Assembly (NCBI RefSeq): GCF_016124105.1
Contig: NZ_JADGMQ010000016.1
Coordinates: 25,038-89,037, forward strand
DNA: 64,000 nt
Direction: 5' to 3'
From: Aquamicrobium zhengzhouense
Lineage (GTDB): Bacteria > Pseudomonadota > Alphaproteobacteria > Rhizobiales > Rhizobiaceae
Shown here piece after piece: positions 27,997-37,575 of the stretch (position 1 is the stretch's first letter; each line of letters opens with the position of its first letter). The notes under the pieces were generated by a model, which saw nothing but the letters and a program-made list of their open reading frames with translations, did no database searches and was not told the origin of the DNA. Made by a program: the position numbers and the translations under genes.

Positions 27997-28743
27997 TCAG
28001 ATGACGCCAGCGGACTTGAGGCTGGAGACGAGCTCCGCCACGTCCTTGACCTTGACGCCTGCCTTGCGGCCGCCCGGCTCTTCGGTCTTCAGAACCTTGA
28101 GGCGCGGCGCAACATCGACGCCGTAATCAGCAGCCGACTTTTCATCGAGCGGCTTCTTCTTGGCCTTCATGATGTTTGGCAGCGATGCATAACGCGGCTG
28201 ATTGAGGCGAAGATCGGTGGTGACGATCGCCGGCAGCTTGATGTCGACGACCTGCAGGCCGCCATCAACTTCGCGGGTGACCTGGGCGGAACCGTCGGAA
28301 AGCTCGACCTTCGAAGCAAACGTGCCCTGCGACCAGCCGAGCAGCGCCGACAGCATCTGGCCGGTCTGGTTGGCGTCGTCGTCGATCGCCTGCTTGCCGA
28401 GGATGACGAGCTGCGGGCCTTCGGCCTCAACAACACCCTTCAGAAGCTTGGCGACCGTGAGCGGCTCGACCACATCGTCGACCTTGACGAGGATGCCGCG
28501 GTCAGCGCCCATGGCGAGCGCGGTGCGGATCGTTTCAGCCGCCTGCGCCGGGCCGATCGACACGACCACGATCTCCTCGACCTTGCCCGCTTCCTTCAGA
28601 CGGATCGCCTCTTCGACGGCAATCTCGTCGAACGGGTTCATCGACATCTTCACATTGGCAAGCTCAACGCCCGAGCCATCCGACTTCACGCGGATCTTAA
28701 CGTTGTAGTCTACGACCCGCTTGACTGGGACTAGTACTTTCAT
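27997..28743 (-). CDS. etfB: Electron transfer flavoprotein beta subunit
   Basis: 248 residues, full length. The start [18 protein letters not shown] is typical of proteobacterial EtfB, and the AMP-site and partner-recognition region ([20 protein letters not shown], then [11 protein letters not shown]) is intact. ATG 28743 lies 65 nt downstream of the enoyl-CoA hydratase gene. It works as a heterodimer with EtfA. Confidence 0.95.
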   Translation of the reverse strand: MKVLVPVKRVVDYNVKIRVKSDGSGVELANVKMSMNPFDEIAVEEAIRLKEAGKVEEIVVVSIGPAQAAETIRTALAMGADRGILVKVDDVVEPLTVAKLLKGVVEAEGPQLVILGKQAIDDDANQTGQMLSALLGWSQGTFASKVELSDGSAQVTREVDGGLQVVDIKLPAIVTTDLRLNQPRYASLPNIMKAKKKPLDEKSAADYGVDVAPRLKVLKTEEPGGRKAGVKVKDVAELVSSLKSAGVI

Positions 28744-28808
28744 GGCTACCTAGCTCGATAAATGGAATAAGGTTCAGGTGCCGGGCCCGGGGTCCGGCAC
28801 CCATTGGA

Positions 28809-29588
28809 TTACTCAGCCCAGCGCGGCTTCCGCTTCTCGACAAATGAGGCGAGGCCTTCCTTGGCATCGCTCGTCTGCGCGGTCAGCATGATCTGGCTTT
28901 CGGCAAAAGCGATCGCTTCATGGAAGTTCATGGTCTCCATGGCGTTGATCGCCTGCTTCATACGCTTGGTGGCAACCGGCGATGCGCCTTTGACCTTTTC
29001 CAGAAGCGCATCGACCCGTGCGTCCAATTCGTCATTTGGCACGACGTAATTGACGAGACCGATCTCCCGCGCACGCTGCGCGTCGATCAGATCACCAGTG
29101 AGGATCAGTTCGAGCGCATGACGCGGATGGATCAGGTTACGGAAATAGACCTGCACCTGAACCGGGATAACGCCGACCTTGGTCTCCGGCAGGCCAAACC
29201 GAGCATGGTCTGCAGCGACAACCAGATCGCACAGCGACATCAACGCCGTGCCGCCGGCGACGCAGGCGCCATTGATACGGCCAATGATCGGAATGCCCAT
29301 CTGACGGACGACGCGCGCCAGACGACCAAAATCGGTGGTCGGCTCATCAATGAGATCGCCAAAGACCGAGGTACCCTGTTGAAGGTCGCCGCCAGCGCAG
29401 AATGCCTTTTCACCTACGCCGGTGAGTACGACTGCACGAATCTGAGGATCGGCAGATGCCTGGAGCATCCCCGCCTTGATACCCTCAATGACCGACTCGT
29501 TGATCGCGTTGCGACGTTCTGGGCGATTGATCGTGATCCAGAGCGTCGTACCACGGATCTCGACAAGAACAGGAGCTTCCTGTGTCAT
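28809..29588 (-). CDS. Enoyl-CoA hydratase/isomerase family protein
   Basis: 259 residues, crotonase fold. The oxyanion-hole segments are EKAFCAGGDL and GACVAGGTALMSLCDLVVA, and the later ARFGLPETKVGVIP carries the second conserved Glu. The first catalytic Glu of classical hydratases (GGGCELAM) is replaced by GGTALMS. It may therefore act as an isomerase, a hydratase of an unusual acyl chain, or a decarboxylase/hydrolase of the family. It stands between the AtuA-like gene and etfB. Confidence 0.87.
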   Translation of the reverse strand: MTQEAPVLVEIRGTTLWITINRPERRNAINESVIEGIKAGMLQASADPQIRAVVLTGVGEKAFCAGGDLQQGTSVFGDLIDEPTTDFGRLARVVRQMGIPIIGRINGACVAGGTALMSLCDLVVAADHARFGLPETKVGVIPVQVQVYFRNLIHPRHALELILTGDLIDAQRAREIGLVNYVVPNDELDARVDALLEKVKGASPVATKRMKQAINAMETMNFHEAIAFAESQIMLTAQTSDAKEGLASFVEKRKPRWAE

Positions 29589-29602
29589 TTCCGTTCTCCC
29601 CC

Positions 29603-31393
29603 TCAGGCCTTGATAAGGCCTTGTTCGACCCAGCTCTGCGGGACCGAAATCATCATTTCCAGCGTCATCTGACCGAACGCCTTGCCTTGCGGATCGATAC
29701 GAAGCGAGGCCATTCCGCCACCGCCTAGCGCACCCTGCATCAGGAAGTTCACCGCGTTGAGGCCGGGAGCCTCGAAGCGTTGGGCGGGACCTTCCACAAG
29801 GCCTTCAAAATGGGCAAGCATCTTCTCCGGGGTGACCTCTCGGCGGATCACAGGCAAGAATTCAGGCCGACGCGCAATGATCGCGACGTTAGATGAATCG
29901 CCCTTGTCGCCTGAGCGCGCATACGCAACCGCCAAGAGCGGAACCTCAACCTCTGGCTCGCTCGATGGTCCGGCTACCTCCCCTTCAGGACGCGTCGGGA
30001 GCGGAATGTCGACGCCAACCGGGATAGTGATCGGCTGATCCACGCCGCCCATATTCAGCACCGGCGCAGCCATCTTTGCCTTCTCGATATAGAAGGTGAA
30101 GAGGCGGACAACTGGTGTAGCCTTTGGACGACCACCAAAGATGCCGGTTGTACCCGGCGAGAACGACAGGCCGATAGATCCCGTTTCTTTCGAGAACAGG
30201 TCGAGGGCCTGCCGGCTCGGATGCTGAACCACACAGCGCAGCAGAACTTCGCGTGTCGCACGCGCCTTGGACCCGCCGGCATAGCTTGCCTCTGCACCGA
30301 GTGCCTCGACATGCGTCGCAGTGAAGTCAGGCAGACCACGGGTAGCGAATTGCATCTGCGCGCGAGCGATCATCGCAGCGGCGGTGCGCTCAGCCTTGCG
30401 GGCTGCATCCGGGCCGACGATCGAGATCGTCGCCACGGCACGGAAACCGTCCTGATACGTTGCCGACACCTTGTAGGTCGTGCTTGGGGCGCGGCCACGC
30501 GCTCCCGTAACGAGAACCCGATCCGGACCTTCCTGCGTGCATTCAACACCGGAGAAGTCTGCGGTGACGTCCGGCAGCATGTACGCCGACGGATCACCAA
30601 TCTCGTAGAGGACCTGCTCTGCCACAACTTGCGGCGCGATCAGGCCACCGGTTCCCTCAGGCTTGGATAGAATGAATGCGCCATCTCCGCGGCATTCCGC
30701 AATCGGGTAGCCGATGTTCTCCCAACCCGGGACATCTTCCCAATCGGTGTGGGTGCCACCGGTTGCCTGCGGACCACATTCGAGAACGTGACCAACGAGA
30801 CTGCCAGCAGCGAGGCGATCATAATCGTCTTCCGCCCAGCCGAACTCATGCATCAGGATGCCGAGCGCAAGCGCACTGTCGGCGCAGCGCCCGGTAATGA
30901 CGATATCCGCGCCCTGATCGAGCGCCGCCTTGATCGGCAACGCGCCAAGATAGGCGTTGGCGGTCAACATTTCTGCCGGAAGCCCACGCCCCGAATGCGC
31001 ATCGCGAACATCGGCTGCGCGCATGTCGTCGAGAAGAGGCATGACATCGTCGCCGGTCACGACGGCGATCTTGACCGAAAGGCCCAGTTCATCAGCGACC
31101 GCCTGGAGTGCATCTCGGCAACCCGACGGGTTCACGCCACCACCGTTGGTGACGACCTTGATGCCTCGCTCGGAGATCTGCTTCAGGGTGGGGTTCATGT
31201 AATTGATGAAGTCCGGCGGGAACCCGGCTGACGGATCCTTCATCTTTGCTCTGGCCAAAAGCGACATCGTCACTTCCGCCAGATAGTCCATCATCAGGTA
31301 ATCAACCTGAGCGGTCAGGAGCTGCGGGATCGCCATGGGGCTGTCGCCCCATGCGCCCGAAGCACCGCCGATGCGCACAATCTTGTCGCTCAC
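29603..31393 (-). CDS. Acyclic terpene utilisation AtuA-like / DUF1446 protein with C-terminal AtuA-associated domain
   Basis: 596 residues. The N-terminal DUF1446 domain (about 1-450) starts KIVRIGGASGAWGDSPMA and contains VTNGGGVNPSGC and GRCADSALALG. A C-terminal AtuA-like ferredoxin-fold domain follows (about 480-590, LLAVAYARSGDKGDSSNVAI). This pair of domains occurs fused or as neighbours in operons for terpene and branched acyl-CoA breakdown, where AtuA is required for citronellol/geraniol growth but has no proved reaction. In this operon it travels with acyl-CoA dehydrogenase and CaiB-type transferase, pointing to branched acyl-CoA handling. Confidence 0.85.
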   Translation of the reverse strand: MSDKIVRIGGASGAWGDSPMAIPQLLTAQVDYLMMDYLAEVTMSLLARAKMKDPSAGFPPDFINYMNPTLKQISERGIKVVTNGGGVNPSGCRDALQAVADELGLSVKIAVVTGDDVMPLLDDMRAADVRDAHSGRGLPAEMLTANAYLGALPIKAALDQGADIVITGRCADSALALGILMHEFGWAEDDYDRLAAGSLVGHVLECGPQATGGTHTDWEDVPGWENIGYPIAECRGDGAFILSKPEGTGGLIAPQVVAEQVLYEIGDPSAYMLPDVTADFSGVECTQEGPDRVLVTGARGRAPSTTYKVSATYQDGFRAVATISIVGPDAARKAERTAAAMIARAQMQFATRGLPDFTATHVEALGAEASYAGGSKARATREVLLRCVVQHPSRQALDLFSKETGSIGLSFSPGTTGIFGGRPKATPVVRLFTFYIEKAKMAAPVLNMGGVDQPITIPVGVDIPLPTRPEGEVAGPSSEPEVEVPLLAVAYARSGDKGDSSNVAIIARRPEFLPVIRREVTPEKMLAHFEGLVEGPAQRFEAPGLNAVNFLMQGALGGGGMASLRIDPQGKAFGQMTLEMMISVPQSWVEQGLIKA

Positions 31394-31411
31394 GGTTCTC
31401 TCTTTCTGGAC

Positions 31412-32587
31412 TTAGTAGGACTTCGGCAGCCCGAGCACGCGCTCTGCGATATGGCAGAGGATAAGTTCGCGCGATACCGGCGCCAAACGCATGCCTACAG
31501 CCTCGCGGAAGTAGCGCTCAACGTTGAACTCGGAAGCGTAACCCATGCCGCCATGCGTACGCACTGCGCGGTCGCATGCGTGGAAATTCGCGTCAGCGCT
31601 CATGTACTTGGCGGCATTTGCCTCCGGACCACACGGCTGTCCAGCGTCGTAAAGCTCTGCTGCACGCAGAACCATCAGTTCTGCAGCCATCAGTTCTGAC
31701 CAGCTCTCAGCCAGCGGGTGCTGGATCGATTGGTTCATGCCGATCTGACGACCGAACACGACACGATCCTTGGCGTACTGGACAGCCTTCGACAGCGCGC
31801 GACGGCCAACGCCGATGCACTCTGCCGCGTTGAGGATGCGCTCCGGGTTGAGGCTGTCGAGGATGTAACGGAAGCCCTTGCCTTCCTCGCCGATCCGATC
31901 CTCGACCGGGATCTCGAGATTATCGATGAACAGCGCATTGGAGTCGACAGCTGCACGGCCCATCTTGTGGACCTCACGCGCTTCGATCTTGCTGCGATCA
32001 AAGTCCGTGAAGAAGATCGACAGGCCATCGGTCGGCTTCTTGCACTCCTCAATCGGGGTCGTGCGGGCGAGCAGCAGGATCTTGTCGGCAATCTGTGCCG
32101 TCGAGATCCACATCTTGCGGCCATTGACGATGTATTTGTCGCCTTGACGCACGGCCCGCGTCTTGAGCTTGGTGGTGTCGAGGCCAGCATCCGGCTCGGT
32201 CACGCCGAAGCAGGCACGGATCTCTCCCTTGATCAGCGGAACCAGCCAGCGCTCCTTCTGTTCAGGGGTGCCGTGCACGACGATCGAGTGCGGCCCAAAG
32301 ATGTTGATGTGAACTGCCGAGCAAGCCGCGAAGCTGCCCGCTGATGCACCAATAACCTGCATCATGATCGCAGCTTCAGTCACACCAAGGCCCGCACCGC
32401 CATATTCTTCCGGCATGGCAATGCCGAGCCAGCCGCCCTCGGCGATAGCTGATGTGAACTCAGTCGGGAACGAACCGGTACGGTCCTTTTCCTGCCAGTA
32501 CTGATCGTCGAAACGATCGCAGATGGCCTTAACGGCGTCGCGGATTTCAGCGCGGTCCGGCGTGTTGGCAAGAGCGTCAAAATTCAT
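31412..32587 (-). CDS. Acyl-CoA dehydrogenase
   Basis: 391 residues, complete three-part fold: N-terminal helices, middle beta domain with FAD contacts (ACFGVTEPDAGLDTTKLKT and IVNGRKMWISTAQIAD) and C-terminal helices with RVVFGRQIGMNQSIQHPLA and AVRTHGGMGYASEF. It introduces an alpha,beta double bond in an acyl-CoA and passes electrons to ETF, whose genes are four and five positions downstream in the same operon. The end (RLAPVSRELILCHIAERVLGLPKSY) resembles dehydrogenases for short or branched dicarboxylyl-CoA; chain specificity is inferred only. Confidence 0.92.
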   Translation of the reverse strand: MNFDALANTPDRAEIRDAVKAICDRFDDQYWQEKDRTGSFPTEFTSAIAEGGWLGIAMPEEYGGAGLGVTEAAIMMQVIGASAGSFAACSAVHINIFGPHSIVVHGTPEQKERWLVPLIKGEIRACFGVTEPDAGLDTTKLKTRAVRQGDKYIVNGRKMWISTAQIADKILLLARTTPIEECKKPTDGLSIFFTDFDRSKIEAREVHKMGRAAVDSNALFIDNLEIPVEDRIGEEGKGFRYILDSLNPERILNAAECIGVGRRALSKAVQYAKDRVVFGRQIGMNQSIQHPLAESWSELMAAELMVLRAAELYDAGQPCGPEANAAKYMSADANFHACDRAVRTHGGMGYASEFNVERYFREAVGMRLAPVSRELILCHIAERVLGLPKSY

Positions 32588-32619
32588 GGCATGATCCTCG
32601 TCGTCTGGAGTGCGCGTTA

Positions 32620-33819
32620 TCAGTTCGCGGCTGAATCGCGGGAGGGCACGAAGCCCAGAACTTCCTCGGTGTGCTCACCAAGATTTGGTGCAAGTCGCCT
32701 TATGGAAGCCGGGCTCGAGCTGAACTTGATGGGGAACCGGGCGTAGTTGATGGTGCCTTCGCTCGGGTGCTCGGCCTGCTCGAACAAGCCAACGGCCTTG
32801 AGATGCGGATCCTCGAAAAGGTCCTCGATGCTGTTGACTCCCGCCACCGGGATATCGATCGACCGGCAGAACTCGATCCACTCGGCATTGGTCCGGCTCG
32901 GCAGATGCTCGGCCAGGTACTGGCCGGCAAGCTCCGCATTTTGCGTGCGCAGTTCCTGTGTGGCAAAACGCGGATCCCGCTCGATCATGCCCGGATCGCC
33001 CACCAGCTCGCAGAAGGCATGCCAATGCTTGTCGAGGTAGACCACCAGCGACAGGTAGCCATCCTTGGTTTTGTATGGCCCGCGCACGCGCGACAGCAGG
33101 CGCTTGTAACCCATTGCCCCGATGTTCGGCTCAAATGCGCGCCCGCCCATGTGATCGGCAACGACGAACTGGGCCATCGTCTCAAACATCGGGACTTCAA
33201 TTTCCTGGCCCTTGCCGGTGACCGAACGGTTGTAGAGAGCGCTCGTCAATGCAATCGTCAGATAAAGTCCGACCACCCGGTCGCAGATATTGACGGGCGC
33301 ATAGCGCGGCGCGCCGTCCACCGCCTCGAACAGGCCCGAAATGCCTGAGGCAGCCTGCATCAGATCGTCATAAACCGCCTGGCCTGAGTTTGGCCCCTCG
33401 CTGCCGTAGCCGACTGCACCGCAAAAGATGATCTTCGGATTGATTGCTGACAGCGTCTCATAATCGATGCCGAGGCGCTTCATTGCCTGCGGGCGCACAT
33501 TGTAGACTAGGATGTCGGCATCAGGGACCAGCGACAGCAGAGCCTCGCGACCTTCCTTCGACTTCAAATCAAGTACGACGCTGCGCTTGTTGCGGTTCGA
33601 CTGAATGAAGAGCGGCCCCATGCTCTCGTGATGAGCCGGCCCGATATATCGCATCGAGTCTCCACCCGGACTTTCGATCTTGATCACGTCCGCGCCCAGA
33701 TCCCCGAGGATCTGCGTCGCCGCCGGACCCATGATGACCGTCGTCAGGTCAAGAACGCGCACGCCGGCCAATGGACCCGTCGCAATCGCCTCGCTCCCAA
33801 GCGTTGAATTCCCGCTCAT
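32620..33819 (-). CDS. CaiB/BaiF (class III) CoA-transferase
   Basis: 399 residues from ATG 33819 (AGAGGA upstream; an earlier ATG at 33831 has none). Class III CoA-transferases move CoA from a donor such as succinyl-CoA to an acid through an active-site Asp; the expected region is AVYDDLMQAASGISGL. The N-terminal LAGVRVLDLTTVIMGPAATQILGDLGADVIKIE is diagnostic. As the first gene of the operon it would activate the imported acid so that the acyl-CoA dehydrogenase can act. The promoter and operator are at 33851-33915. Confidence 0.92.
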   Translation of the reverse strand: MSGNSTLGSEAIATGPLAGVRVLDLTTVIMGPAATQILGDLGADVIKIESPGGDSMRYIGPAHHESMGPLFIQSNRNKRSVVLDLKSKEGREALLSLVPDADILVYNVRPQAMKRLGIDYETLSAINPKIIFCGAVGYGSEGPNSGQAVYDDLMQAASGISGLFEAVDGAPRYAPVNICDRVVGLYLTIALTSALYNRSVTGKGQEIEVPMFETMAQFVVADHMGGRAFEPNIGAMGYKRLLSRVRGPYKTKDGYLSLVVYLDKHWHAFCELVGDPGMIERDPRFATQELRTQNAELAGQYLAEHLPSRTNAEWIEFCRSIDIPVAGVNSIEDLFEDPHLKAVGLFEQAEHPSEGTINYARFPIKFSSSPASIRRLAPNLGEHTEEVLGFVPSRDSAAN

Positions 33820-33850
33820 GCTTCCTCTCACTCACCGCCGCCCTACCTTT

Positions 33851-33915
33851 TTTCGGTAGTGCGAAACTTATTTCATTAATGCGAATTGGTAATTGATGTT
33901 CCGGACCTATGTCAA
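33851..33915 (-). promoter_or_regulatory. Promoter and 36-bp bipartite operator, site C
   Basis: On the minus strand TTGACA is 33915-33910, followed by 17 nt and TTACCA (33892-33887). The operator starts at the next base: ATTCG-CATTAA-TGAAA (33886-33871), 4 nt, TTTCG-CACTAC-CGAAA (33866-33851). The -35 overlaps the stop codon of the upstream PrpD gene. It drives the CoA-transferase operon. Confidence 0.7.
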
Positions 33916-35267
33916 GCTGCGACGATGCCGGTTTGGGACACGCAGGCCACCAATTCACCGACGTCCGGCGCCTCGCTGATACCGGCAACCAAATCGAGCA
34001 TCCGACCGATGGCGGCCTGATCCACGCCGAACTCGCTTGCCAGCCCCAGTGCGAATGCCTGGACTTGAGAAACAGACGGGCGGCCGACAGCCTCCTCGAG
34101 ACTTTTCTCGACCACTCGCCCGGAAGATGTCGTTATGCGTAGGAGGCAGATGCGCTCCGCAACCTCCGACGTTGGAACCACGCGGATCTTGCTTGCATGC
34201 GCAAGGACGGAGGGGTCGCTAAGCTGCTCAAGGTCAGAGAGGGCCAGGCGGCCATACGCCAAGCCGTTTCCAAGGCAGAATTGCGCACTCATTTTCGTGG
34301 CAGTGGCGCTGGAAAACGGACCGGGATTATCGATGCCGGTATAGCCAGCCTCGTACGGGTTCAAATGCAAGTCGAGGCTGGACACGTCTTCGCCGTGCAA
34401 ACCTTCGCGGGCAAGCAATTCGCACAAGAGCTGCATCGGCCCTTGCAAAATTGCGCAGGCCGGGAATGGCTTGACGGTAACTTCTTCGATCTGCCAGTGG
34501 CCATAATCGGCCACGGCCTCGACAGCGGGACCGGCAACCCCTGCATAAGCGTTGTAAAAGCCACGCGGCCCTTCAAGCGCATATTTGGCGGCTGTCGCCC
34601 CTGCACCCGCGGCGCGGGCAGCTTCAATTCCGCTTCGGGCTGCAAAGCCCAACTGCAGCGGAAATTCTGCGCTTCCCTCGTGCCAGACCTGAGAAAGCCC
34701 ACCGGACATATGAGTGGCAAGCCCGAGCGCGTGCCCAGCCTGAACGGGATCCAGCTTCAGAAGGCGCGCAGCAGCAGCCGTCGCCCCGAACACGCCGAAG
34801 ACTGCCGCCGCACGATATCCCCGCTTCGAGATGAGCTGGTCGAAGTCGCGACCGACGCGGCACAGCACCTCGTAACCAATGATGATCGCGTCAAGAAACT
34901 CGCCCCCCGACGCGCCGGTTTCCTCCGCAATCGCCAGAGCGGCGGCCATGACAGGCGCTCCTGGGTGAGATGTGGAATCTGGATGTGTGTCATCCTGCGA
35001 GCGCGCATGAAATAGCGCTCCATTGGCGAAAGCAGCCGCATCCGTTGAGACGCGCGCTCCATTATGAAGCAAAGTCGCCTGCGCGGGAGCGGCGTGACAG
35101 GACACCGCAAGACGAAAGGCCACCTGCTCTCGACGACGGCCGGCCATGGCGACTGCAAGATTGTGGATGAGTGAAACCCGCGCCCGCTCACGTGCTGCCT
35201 CCGAAATATCGGCCGGCATCGTCGTTGTGATCACTTCTCCGAAAAACTCGGTCAGACTCTTCATCAT
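33912..35267 (-). CDS. MmgE/PrpD family protein (third copy)
   Basis: 451 residues from ATG ATG at 35267/35264, directly after GGGAGGAGAG; an upstream ATG at 35285 precedes the ribosome site. Family features are FANGALFHARSQDDTHPDSTSHPG (the DFDD-like loop, here SQDDTH), KPFPACAILQGPMQLL and the C-terminal SLEEAVGRPS. It is distinct from the two copies at 17777-20551. It is alone on its transcript unless read-through enters the CoA-transferase operon. The likely role is dehydration, decarboxylation or epimerisation of a polycarboxylic acid of the same pathway. Confidence 0.82.
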   Translation of the reverse strand: MMKSLTEFFGEVITTTMPADISEAARERARVSLIHNLAVAMAGRRREQVAFRLAVSCHAAPAQATLLHNGARVSTDAAAFANGALFHARSQDDTHPDSTSHPGAPVMAAALAIAEETGASGGEFLDAIIIGYEVLCRVGRDFDQLISKRGYRAAAVFGVFGATAAAARLLKLDPVQAGHALGLATHMSGGLSQVWHEGSAEFPLQLGFAARSGIEAARAAGAGATAAKYALEGPRGFYNAYAGVAGPAVEAVADYGHWQIEEVTVKPFPACAILQGPMQLLCELLAREGLHGEDVSSLDLHLNPYEAGYTGIDNPGPFSSATATKMSAQFCLGNGLAYGRLALSDLEQLSDPSVLAHASKIRVVPTSEVAERICLLRITTSSGRVVEKSLEEAVGRPSVSQVQAFALGLASEFGVDQAAIGRMLDLVAGISEAPDVGELVACVSQTGIVAA

Positions 35268-35312
35268 CTCTCCTCCCGCACTCACTTGCCCTTCATCCGG
35301 ATTCGGATAAGA

Positions 35313-35378
35313 ATTCGTGGTAGCGAATATTTATACGCTGTGAGGAATTTGATAGGAGGCGCGAGCGTCGGCCGTCAA
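35313..35378 (-). promoter_or_regulatory. Promoter and 36-bp bipartite operator, site D (divergent PrpD / lldD)
   Basis: On the minus strand TTGACG (35378-35373), 18 nt, TATCAA (35354-35349), then the operator ATTCC-TCACAG-CGTAT (35348-35333), 4 nt, ATTCG-CTACCA-CGAAT (35328-35313). The same DNA lies upstream of lldD on the plus strand, so one site may control both directions. Confidence 0.65.
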
Positions 35379-35401
35379 GCCGTCAGCGGGGGAGCACAGA
35401 C

Positions 35402-36607
35402 ATGAACACGACCAATACAACCGCCGACAGCGGGTTTCGCGCGGCATTGCGCAGACACAGGCTGCAAAAAGTGCACACCCCGGGTGATTTTCGTGCCGTC
35501 GCGCAAAAGCGACTGCCGAAGATGGTCTTCGACTACATTGATGGCGGCGCGGGACAGGAATTGAGCATCCGCGAAAATCGAGCCGCCATCGAAGAGATTC
35601 GGCTGGTACCGTCCGCACCGCACGATGTCAGCGCCTGCGATATGTCGGTCTCGCTGTTGGGCGAGACACTTTCTCTTCCCATCATCATCGGACCAACCGG
35701 CCTCGCATCCGCTTCATGGCCGAAGGGCGAGATCGAATTTGCGAAGGCAGCTGCGCGCCATGGCACCCGCTATGTAATGCCGAATGCCTCGAGCGTCGCA
35801 CCGGACGCGGTTGCGCGCGCAGGCAGCGGCAATTCCTGGTTTCAGCTTTATCCACCACCTGACAGGGAGTTAGCGCGCAAATGGGTAGCGCAGGCACGGG
35901 ACGCAGGTTTTACGGGACTTGAAGTGACGGTTGACGTAGCCGCTCCTGGCCAGCGCCATCGGGACTCGCGCAACGGCTTCGTCATGCCGTTCCGCTGGAG
36001 TCCAGGAAAAGCGCTGGATTGTGCGGCCCGCCCCGTCTGGGCCATGAAGATGCTTTATCACGGGCAGCCGACGCCGTATCTCCAGGTGGACGAGAATAAG
36101 AAGCAAAGCGAAGGTGCGGCCAACCAGTCGGAAAGTCGCAAACATCGCTTCACGCGTGCCTTGAGCTGGGATCTCCTGAAGCTGGTGCGCGATGAATGGC
36201 AGGGGCCGCTTCTGGTGAAGGGCCTCGTGGATCCCCGCCAGGCCTCCCTCGCGGTGCAAGCCGGCTACGATGGAATCGTCATATCGAACCATGGCGGGCG
36301 ACAGCTCGACAGCGCGATCTCGCCGATGGAGGTGTTGCCCGAATTTCGTGCTGAGGTCTCGCGCGAATTCCCCCTTCTGGTCGATGGCGGTTTCCGCTCG
36401 GGCGTCGACGTCTGCAAAGCCATCGCATCAGGAGCCACTGCCGTGCAGCTTGGGCGCGTCGGGGTCTTCGCTCTGGCAACCGCGGGCGGCGCAGGGCTCG
36501 ATCACATGTTTGCACTGTTTCGATCCGAGATCGAAAACACGATGGCACTGTGTGGCGTCACCCGTCTCGACCATCTGGGTCAGCACTCCATACGCCGCCG
36601 GCCATAG
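35402..36607 (+). CDS. FMN-dependent alpha-hydroxyacid dehydrogenase (LldD family)
   Basis: 401 residues, TIM-barrel FMN enzyme that oxidises an L-2-hydroxy acid (lactate, mandelate, glycolate type) to the 2-oxo acid with electrons to the respiratory chain. Diagnostic segments are MVFDYIDGGAGQE near residue 40, FQLYPPPDRE, the active-site SNHGGRQLD (catalytic His and Arg) and VDGGFRSGVDVCKAIASGA with QLGR for FMN phosphate. ATG 35402 has GGGGAG upstream. The substrate is not lactate for certain: the pathway context suggests a larger 2-hydroxy acid. It is followed 10 nt later by a D-2-hydroxyacid dehydrogenase. Confidence 0.88.
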   Translation: MNTTNTTADSGFRAALRRHRLQKVHTPGDFRAVAQKRLPKMVFDYIDGGAGQELSIRENRAAIEEIRLVPSAPHDVSACDMSVSLLGETLSLPIIIGPTGLASASWPKGEIEFAKAAARHGTRYVMPNASSVAPDAVARAGSGNSWFQLYPPPDRELARKWVAQARDAGFTGLEVTVDVAAPGQRHRDSRNGFVMPFRWSPGKALDCAARPVWAMKMLYHGQPTPYLQVDENKKQSEGAANQSESRKHRFTRALSWDLLKLVRDEWQGPLLVKGLVDPRQASLAVQAGYDGIVISNHGGRQLDSAISPMEVLPEFRAEVSREFPLLVDGGFRSGVDVCKAIASGATAVQLGRVGVFALATAGGAGLDHMFALFRSEIENTMALCGVTRLDHLGQHSIRRRP

Positions 36608-36617
36608 GGAAATGGGC

Positions 36618-37568
36618 ATGATCAAAATTGCCGTACTCGACGATTATCAGCAACTTGCTCACACCTTCGCCCCGTGGGGCGATCTGGATGGGCGGGCGAA
36701 AATCGCATTTTTTCACGATACGCTTCATGACGAAGATGCGCTCGTTGAAAGACTGGCTGGTTTCGAAGTAATCTGCCTGATGCGCGAGCGTACACCTTTC
36801 GGAAAGGAGCTCTTTTCCCGGCTTCCTGATCTCAAACTGCTGACGACAACGGGAATGCACAACGCTTCCATCGATCTTGCAGCCGCCAACAAATATGGCG
36901 TGCAAGTCTGCGGAACGCGATCGGTCGGACATTCGACCGCCGAGCTTGCATTCGCCTTCCTCCTCAACCTTGCCAGAAATATCCCTGCCGAGATGAATTC
37001 GCTTGAGGCGGGAAGATGGCAATCAGGAGTTGGACGCGACCTGCACGGCGCGCGGCTTGGACTCATCGGACTTGGGCGTCTCGGTGAATTGATGGCGGGC
37101 TACGGACGCGCCTTCGGCCTGGACGTTGTCGCCTGGAGCACCAATCTGACCGCCGAAGTCGCTGAATTAAAGGGCGCGCGCAAGGTCAGCAAGGAGGAGC
37201 TCTTTGCGACCTCTGAATTCGTCAGCATCCATACGAGAATGTCGCCGCGCAGCCACAGCCTTGTCGGCCGCGCGGAGCTTGATCTGATGCGAGTAGACGC
37301 ATTTCTCATCAACACGTCACGAGCGCAGATCGTCGACCAGACTGCCCTGATCGACGCGCTGAAAGGCGGACGCATCGCTGGCGCGGCACTAGATGTCTAT
37401 GACATCGAGCCTTTGCCAGACGACCATCCGCTGCGCAGCGTTCCCAACCTGATGCTGACTCCGCATATCGGCTACGTGACGCGGGACACGTATCAGGTCT
37501 TCTATTCAGAGACGCTGGACGCCATCAAAGCCTGGCTTGATGGACGTCCGATCCGCGTCATCACCTGA
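36618..37568 (+). CDS. D-2-hydroxyacid dehydrogenase (NAD-dependent, phosphoglycerate dehydrogenase-like)
   Basis: 316 residues from ATG 36618 (GGGA 7 nt upstream; ATG 36612 is too close). The NAD-binding fold has GLIGLGRLGELMAGYG, and the catalytic Arg-Glu-His set is visible in INTSRAQIVDQ, DIEPLPDDHPL and LTPHIGYVT. It interconverts D-2-hydroxy and 2-oxo acids. Paired with an LldD-type enzyme, which uses the L-isomer, it would let both enantiomers enter the same oxo-acid pool. Confidence 0.88.
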   Translation: MIKIAVLDDYQQLAHTFAPWGDLDGRAKIAFFHDTLHDEDALVERLAGFEVICLMRERTPFGKELFSRLPDLKLLTTTGMHNASIDLAAANKYGVQVCGTRSVGHSTAELAFAFLLNLARNIPAEMNSLEAGRWQSGVGRDLHGARLGLIGLGRLGELMAGYGRAFGLDVVAWSTNLTAEVAELKGARKVSKEELFATSEFVSIHTRMSPRSHSLVGRAELDLMRVDAFLINTSRAQIVDQTALIDALKGGRIAGAALDVYDIEPLPDDHPLRSVPNLMLTPHIGYVTRDTYQVFYSETLDAIKAWLDGRPIRVIT

Positions 37569-37575
37569 TAGTTGT

